From Chitinophagaceae bacterium (GTDB taxonomy: Bacteria; Bacteroidota; Bacteroidia; Chitinophagales; Chitinophagaceae): a stretch of 64,000 bases of DNA. Positions 63,369 to 64,000 of this stretch are shown here, piece by piece. How positions within the stretch are numbered: position 1 is the first letter of the stretch; every line of letters begins with the position of its first letter. The stretch is taken from the NCBI GenBank assembly GCA_947458275.1, contig CANGYR010000006.1, positions 62,001-126,000 on the forward strand. The letters run 5' to 3'. The position numbers and the translations under genes were made by a program. The notes under the pieces are model-generated. The model had not been told where the DNA came from. It searched no databases and worked only from the letters and a program-made list of their open reading frames with translations.

Positions 63369-63481
63369 AAAGGTTTCAGAAGTTTCAGAGGTTTAATGTT
63401 TCAGTGGTTGATTCGTCGACACATTTTCAAATCTCCGAATCTCCTCATTTCCAAATCTCCTCATTTCCAAATTTCCAAACG
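63369..63481. repeat. Opposing arrays GTTTCAGA(+) and GGAAATTT(-)
   Basis: Between the yajC start and the DUF1573 stop: plus-strand units around GTTTCAGA/GGTTTAAT (about 63372-63410), a short core (GTCGACACATTTTC), then 8-bp units at 63429-63476 (AAATCTCC, GAATCTCC, TCATTTCC, AAATCTCC, TCATTTCC, AAATTTCC) which on the minus strand begin 5 bp after the DUF1573 TAA. Confidence 0.7.
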
Positions 63482-63913
63482 TTACTCAGCTTTCCCCACC
63501 ACTGTTCCCTTCAAAATCAATACCGGAAATTCCGGTCTGGCATTGGAAGTGACAGTAATGGTTTTTCTTGCTTCACCGGGTCTTTTATCGCTGTTGAATT
63601 TTACTTTTATGAATCCTATGGCTCCCGGCTGAATGGGCTCTTCAGGCTTTTCGGGTACAGTACATCCACAACTTGCCTGTGCATTGATAATGGTCAGTGG
63701 TTTGCTGCCCGTGTTTTTAAACTGAAAGCGGCGCTCGACCATTTCGCCTTCATTCACTTTGCCGAAGTCATAGACGCTATCAATGATGGCAACGGTAGTG
63801 GAGTCTTTTATCGGTTCTGTTGCAATTTCATCAGGTTTCTTCTCTTGTTTTCTGATATCGCAACTATACAAAATGATACTAACGGCAACGATTAAAGGAA
63901 GCAATCTGTTCAT
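63482..63913 (-). CDS. DUF1573-domain lipoprotein
   Basis: 143 residues. Signal peptide with lipobox ILYSC (Cys near residue 18). The DUF1573 domain (about residues 45-140) is an immunoglobulin-like fold, typical in Bacteroidota: VYDFGKVNEGEMVERRFQFKNTGSKPL, ASCGCTVPEKPEEPI, GFIKVKFNSDKRPGEARKTITVTSN. The role is unknown. Order nusB - DUF1573 - yajC is a common arrangement in the phylum, seen here. Confidence 0.88.
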   Translation of the reverse strand: MNRLLPLIVAVSIILYSCDIRKQEKKPDEIATEPIKDSTTVAIIDSVYDFGKVNEGEMVERRFQFKNTGSKPLTIINAQASCGCTVPEKPEEPIQPGAIGFIKVKFNSDKRPGEARKTITVTSNARPEFPVLILKGTVVGKAE

Positions 63914-63925
63914 ATTAATGCTGTT

Positions 63926-64000
63926 TTATAGTACGCTGTTTTTATAATTCTTTTTATGTATTTTATTTTGTGCAGAAAGTTCTTTGTGAATATTGTCAAG
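63926..64000 (-). CDS. nusB: C-terminal tail of a probable NusB, cut by window edge
   Basis: Minus-strand reading before the TAA at 63926-63928 gives LDNIHKELSAQNKIHKKNYKNSVL, 24 residues with no stop to the window edge. The LDxIxKEL segment matches the usual end of NusB (antitermination factor). The position 12 bp upstream of the DUF1573 lipoprotein gene and then yajC is the standard Bacteroidota order. Not in the ORF track because it runs off the window. Confidence 0.6.
   Translation of the reverse strand, partial: LDNIHKELSAQNKIHKKNYKNSVL

Noticed and set aside
63314-63895. 193-aa plus-strand ORF over yajC and DUF1573
   Set aside because: Antisense to the DUF1573 gene and includes the repeat array (STHFQISESPHFQISSFPNFQ), which is repeat translation.

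Overview
The window is about 40% GC and looks like a chromosomal segment of a Bacteroidota bacterium, most probably a member of the Chitinophagaceae. Signs are the family-type promoter boxes (TAnnTTTG, sometimes with a TTG about 19-20 bp upstream), a type III glutamine synthetase, a SecDF fusion, a lone bacillithiol deacetylase BshB1, DUF4294, DUF4369-TlpA and DUF1573 proteins, a CxxxY-type CcmE, a LuxE-like ligase and many Gly/Asn/Lys-rich secreted proteins. Host assignment is an inference; no rRNA is present. Only one tRNA gene (Lys, anticodon TTT) was found. There is no phage, transposase, CRISPR array or plasmid gene.

Layout: 0-5 kb holds an edge-truncated transglutaminase-like protein, a small Spy/LTXXQ-like protein, glutamine synthetase III and a polytopic membrane protein. 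5-18 kb is housekeeping: purL-rfaD, pyrG, a SpoU methyltransferase, a UbiA prenyltransferase, ruvX, def, rluD-like, lipB, an ACC-deaminase-like PLP enzyme and a sugar nucleotidyltransferase. 18-20.2 kb is a compact envelope-stress-like locus: an ECF sigma factor, a protein joining an anti-sigma-like head, a membrane anchor and a trypsin-like protease, and a divergent five-heptad alanine-coil lipoprotein. 20-34 kb carries clpB, a DsbA-fold protein without its first active-site Cys, tRNA-Lys, an SDR, a SAM-hydrolase-family (DUF62) protein, a LuxE-like ligase, an M42 peptidase, lon and cca. 34-50 kb has tlpA-like, pdxJ, tcdA, ahcY, lrp, valS, PAP2, a desaturase, bshB1, DUF4294, ccmF, ccmE and an arginase-family enzyme. 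50-64 kb has a radical SAM protein, an S9 peptidase, a catalytic-only acyl-CoA mutase subunit, an IscA-type protein, secDF, an aminotransferase, coaE, yajC, a DUF1573 lipoprotein and the tail of a probable nusB.

The genes are mostly short operons or single units. The most unusual signal is between genes, from 35 kb to the right end. Nine intergenic islands contain arrays of degenerate 7-8 bp (once 14, once 20 bp) G/T-rich units, most starting at or inside the stop codon of a gene. Where two arrays occur they point toward each other. Three islands carry, in their middle, a pair of 20-bp hairpins (TGTTGGTGTTATCACCAACA and its reverse complement). Some also carry a CGCAGAG module or a CCCCTCTCC palindrome. 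I regard this stop-codon-anchored repeat system as the best candidate for something undescribed. The sigma/anti-sigma-protease/alanine-coil lipoprotein locus comes second.
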